A stretch of DNA of 64,000 bases, from positions 302,516 through 366,515 of the forward strand of contig JAEHOE010000127.1 in NCBI GenBank assembly GCA_016858145.1, given 5' to 3'. Shown piece after piece: positions 60,501-64,000 of this stretch. The first letter of the stretch is position 1, and each line of letters opens with the position of its first letter. The notes under the pieces are model-generated. The model saw only the letters and a program-made list of their open reading frames with translations, was not told the DNA's origin and did not search any database. Position numbers and translations under genes: made by a program. Source of the stretch: Edaphochlamys debaryana (Eukaryota; Chlorophyta; Chlorophyceae; Chlamydomonadales).

Positions 60501-63500
60501 CTGATCATTGCCTCTGGCGTACAGACGTCCGCAGAAGGCGGTGCATGCCGGCGTGTGCTGCTGCCACTAAGCCTGTGCCGGGAAGCGGCCGCACCAGGTC
60601 TCGACGCCGTCCCCGTGCTGCCGGCCAGAGGCGGCAGCGACGGCACCGGCAGCCCCGGGCGAGGAGGCCTCAGGACGCGCCCAGACGGGGCCAGGTCCAC
60701 CGACATCCGCGGCTTGACGTGCTGGCGCGGGGGCGGCGAGGCACGGTCGGCTGCAGCGCCGCTACTGGACAAACGGCTGCGAGCTACTGCCCCGCTAGCG
60801 CCCCAAGGCAGGCCGTTCATGTCGGGGCCGAGAGGGAGACTGGAAGCGCCGGGCTCCGCCTCAGCGTTCGGGGGTGGCTGTATGGCTGGGGGTGTGCGGT
60901 CATCGGACTCCTGGCCCTCCTCCCCTGGCGACCCCTCAGCCGACGTCCACGATTGCTCTCGGTCCGCCCAACGCAGGTGCGCCGCCGCCCTGGTTTCCGC
61001 CGGCCCGCCAGGCAGCCGCCCTGCGGGCGGCGCCTTGGCCGGCGAAGTCCGGAATGGTGAGGTTGTGCAGGCGCTGTGCTCGCTACCTTCCAACGCCCTC
61101 GCCTGTGAAGCGACCGCCACGTCAGCTGAGTCCATGGATGCGCGCCGCGTCAGACGCGTCTTCGAATCCGTAACAGAAGCCAGGAGCGCTTCGTGCTGCA
61201 CAGGACAGTCAAAGACTTCCTTCCACAGTGCCGGTCCCGCGATGCTGAGCTGCGCCGCTGCGCACGCGGTCGTGTCGTGCGTCACCACCAGCGTGGGCGC
61301 GTGGGCGCTGTCCAGCAGCTCCCCCGGCCACTCCGCCGCCAGCAGCGCGTCCTGGGCCGACAGCGCAAAGGCCAGCGCACGGTCCGGCTTGGCGAAGGCG
61401 AGGATGAAGGAGTCGCCCTCGGTGGCGCTCTCGTACCTGGGGAGGGCAAGAGTCAGGCGCCGGGGAGGAGCCCAGTCGTCGTCTCAAGTGCAGTGCGTGA
61501 AGCGTTCGACCCCCTCGAGCCTCGACACGCCGCCGAGCCTGGAACCCTCCGCACACCCACCCCGCGTGTTGGATGAGCAGCTGGCGGATGACGCGGTGGT
61601 GGGTCTTGAGGGCGACGTCCATGACACTCGCGGGCAGGGACTCCCACAGGCAGGTCGAGTCCTGACGGTGGGTATGGGGCCAGGGGGCAGCGTGTCGGTA
61701 GGTGGTAGCGGGCAGCGGGAGGAGTGGAGCACGCTGCCCCGGCCGCCTGCCCCAGTCATGACCTCCCCGCCACCACTGACCTGGATGTCTGTGACTATCA
61801 GGGTGGTGCCCGGCCCCGCCCCGGGCGCAGCGCTGAGCCGTGCCCGCCTCTCGTCACGGAGGCGTGCGCAGCGCAGGTAGGCCCACAGCGCTCCCCCAGG
61901 AGCACCAGCGACACGAGGCTCGGCACCAGCACGGCGATGAGGAGGGGGGCGGAGGAGGAGCCGCCGGACTGCAGCAGAGAGGGCAGGGGGTTGCAGAGAC
62001 ATTCAGCAACACACAGGAGCGGCATGGTTGTTGTTCCTGCGGCCAATCCCTTGTCCCTGCCCTGTGGCCTCCCATGCAGCTCCCATGCAGCTCACACTGG
62101 GTGCTGGCGGCGGCGGCGGAGGCTTGTACCCTATGGACCCCTGGTACAGTGGCCTGAGCCGGTCCCGCCCTCCGAGGCTGGCAAAGATGAGGTCCGTGCC
62201 CTCGTTCGCCCACGCCATCAGCTCCTCATACGTGTAGTTGTTGGCGTTGTAGCGCCGCAGCACGCGCTCTACCAGAGTGCTGAGGGTACAGCAGAAGGGA
62301 GAGCGGTTAGGGTTGGAACTGGCCGGAGGTCGGAACACGACAGGGGTTCGGGCGGGTCTCTCGTGACGAAGTGCGTGCCCGGCAGGGAAGCCTACAAATG
62401 CAGAGCTTACTAAGTCTGGAAGGTGCCCGGAATGCGCAGCTCGTAGTATACGTTCTCGGAGTCGAAGCTGATGCGGTGTTGCGCGAGGAAGTCATCAAGA
62501 TCGGCCGGGTTGTACCTGCATGGAGGGACGCAGTTGAGGGTGAGCAGCGCCCTCTGCTTGCTTCAGCCATGGGAACGCGTGGTGCCATGCATGCGGCAGG
62601 CTTTCAAGCAGCCCTTCACATAAAGTACTTGGGGTCTCCAGGGCAAATCGCATGACAAGGTGGAGTGCGCAGGGCATGCTCAAGCGGAGGCCAGTCCAAC
62701 ACCTATTCTTGCCCGCCCTTTAGCATGTGCCAGTCATGCCACGCACCCAGCAATGATCCACTCTCTCGCATCCAGCTCCCTGTAGCGAATAGGGGAGACT
62801 TCTGCGTGGGGTCCAACCGAGTCGGTTAAGGTCCGGCAAAGCGACAAGGCAATGGCGCCCGCCCAGGCCCACAACAGCAGACCTTCACGCTACTGGAGCG
62901 GCGTACCTGTGAACGGCAGCAGCGCCGCCCTGAAGTGCTCCGCTGGCGCCGTAAAAGCGCTGAGCATGGCATAAGCGGCCCCTGCCGATGCGGTGGCGAG
63001 AAGCGGTTGATCCCAAAGGCGAGACCATCCACTGGGACCACCTTGTTCACCAGGCGGCTCCCGCCCGTGCGCGGATCCGACTCCTCCTTTGCTGAGGGGC
63101 AGGCCTCGCGTGTGCACGGCCCCATCCGCCCTGTACTGCGGTCCATGACGACCGCAGAGCCCGGGGTGCCGGCCACCCTCTGCCGCCCGCTCATGGAGCT
63201 CGAGTTGTGGGAGGCGCGCTGCGCAGGGCCGGGGAGCGAGAGGGTACGGAGCGATGTGGGTCAGGCAACTCGGCCATCTGACACAGCTAGCTTGGGGCGG
63301 CGGGAAGGCAACTCAGAAACGTGTCATCCGCAAAGCCTCATCATACCACGATGACCCACATCAGGCAGCAATGGGCCACTGCCTTAAAGGTGAAGGACCA
63401 GCTCCAGAGCATCAGGCAGCGGCCACTTGCCAACATCCGTGTTACTGTCCGCACGGGGTGCTGTCCGGCACGCTGTGGCTCCTCAGCGCTCCGTAGATCC

Positions 63501-63946
63501 GGAGTGCCTCCCTCATTGCGGGGCTGGTGTAGAGGGGGTCCATGGTAACGGGGTCAAAGTAAGCCCCATCACTGGCCCCTTCAGCTGGACCATGGAAGCC
63601 AGGATGTAGACAATCATGGCCTGGGCGTAGCCGCAGGCTGTGGGCAGTGAGGCAAGAGGGGCGCGGTCCGCAGGCCAACGTGGAGCTCATGCTCAATCCC
63701 TACTGCATGCCTTGATTTGCGATTATCTCCCACCTGGGTTGGACTCGAAGCAGAAGCCCATGTCCGGCTGGCCCGGGCCCAGGGCTCCCCTGCCGTACTT
63801 GTCCGCAATGTCCAGCGCATCGTCCCACGTGGCGGGTACGGACAGATTGTACTGCTCGAAGATGTCCCGCCGGTACAGCAGTTGAAGGTGGTAAGGAACA
63901 GAGGCATTGCTGTGTACCGGCCTGCATATGCGGAGGACCGGCATCC
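57592..63946 (-). pseudogene. Receptor-type nucleotide cyclase, copy C, 5' end outside window, frameshifts
   Basis: Exons in coding order: 63734-63946, 63383-63637, 62907-63218, 62747-62801, 62411-62515, 62096-62279, 61781-61968, 61561-61661, 60034-61436, 59541-59882, 59403-59456, 59126-59236, 58768-58977, 58432-58629, 57592-58317 (stop). The first six exons and signal peptide lie beyond 64000. Against P and A, exons 63734 and 63383 are two bases short, and 62907, 61781 and 59541 one base short; 60034-61436 is out of phase by one, near 60190-60240. Most differences are in runs of G or C. The GC donor AAG|GCAAGT of the other copies has become AAG|GCAGTG. The linker exon is 1403 bases and its sequence is unlike A or B. 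The C-terminal tail (57592 to about 57830) is unrelated to the other tails, ending in a Pro/Ala/Ser-rich stretch. Decay versus assembly error is undecided. Confidence 0.6.
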
Positions 63947-64000
63947 CTGCGGTTTGCCAGGATAGGAGGACAAGCATGAGCCAAGGGGTCAAGCCAGGCC

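Noticed and set aside
38553..63946. Cyclase array as a viral or bacterial insertion
   Set aside because: The solute-binding domain looks bacterial, but all copies have many spliceosomal introns, algal codon use and eukaryotic topology; any transfer would be ancient.

Overview
This window is nuclear DNA from a GC-rich, intron-rich green alga, most likely volvocine/Chlamydomonadales. The evidence is dense short introns with GTGAG/GTGCG donors and CAG acceptors, long Ala/Gly/Gln low-complexity insertions, TGTAA-type poly(A) signals, and a protein disulfide isomerase that looks like Chlamydomonas RB60. RB60 recalled from C. reinhardtii differs at many positions (for example KDEL rather than HDEL at the C-terminus), so a relative is more likely than C. 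reinhardtii itself. All comparisons with known proteins are from memory.

Layout. 886-3137 (+): C-terminal exons of an importin-11-like karyopherin, preceded by an eight-copy repeat of its own splice acceptor. 4547-7927 (-): complete 11-exon PDI. 8840-11913 (-): TEX30/KANSL3-type alpha/beta-hydrolase-like protein with a missing nucleophile and an Ala/Gln-rich tail. 12621-15384 (+): RNase P/MRP subunit RPP30, divergent from the hydrolase gene. 17312-24900 (+): receptor-type nucleotide cyclase (copy P). 26652-35467 (+): very large PXA-PX-Nexin_C sorting nexin. 36056-36646 (+): intronless ORF with LINE-ORF1-like features. 37689-45741, 48001-56076 and 57592-63946 (all -): three more cyclase copies (A, B, C), head to tail, with C running off the window end.

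The four cyclase loci are the most interesting content. The encoded plan is signal peptide, bacterial-type extracellular solute-binding domain (SBP family 1), one transmembrane helix, a class III cyclase domain split by a linker of several hundred residues, then a second cyclase-like domain lacking metal-binding residues, and a variable tail. This resembles the trypanosomatid receptor cyclase plan and could couple small-solute sensing to cyclic-nucleotide signalling, but several catalytic positions deviate even in the best copy, so activity is uncertain. P has an uninterrupted spliced frame; A needs one base change in a C6 run; B and C carry many 1-2 nt indels, through decay or assembly error. 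Intron sequences are shared patchwise between different pairs of copies, which points to gene conversion.
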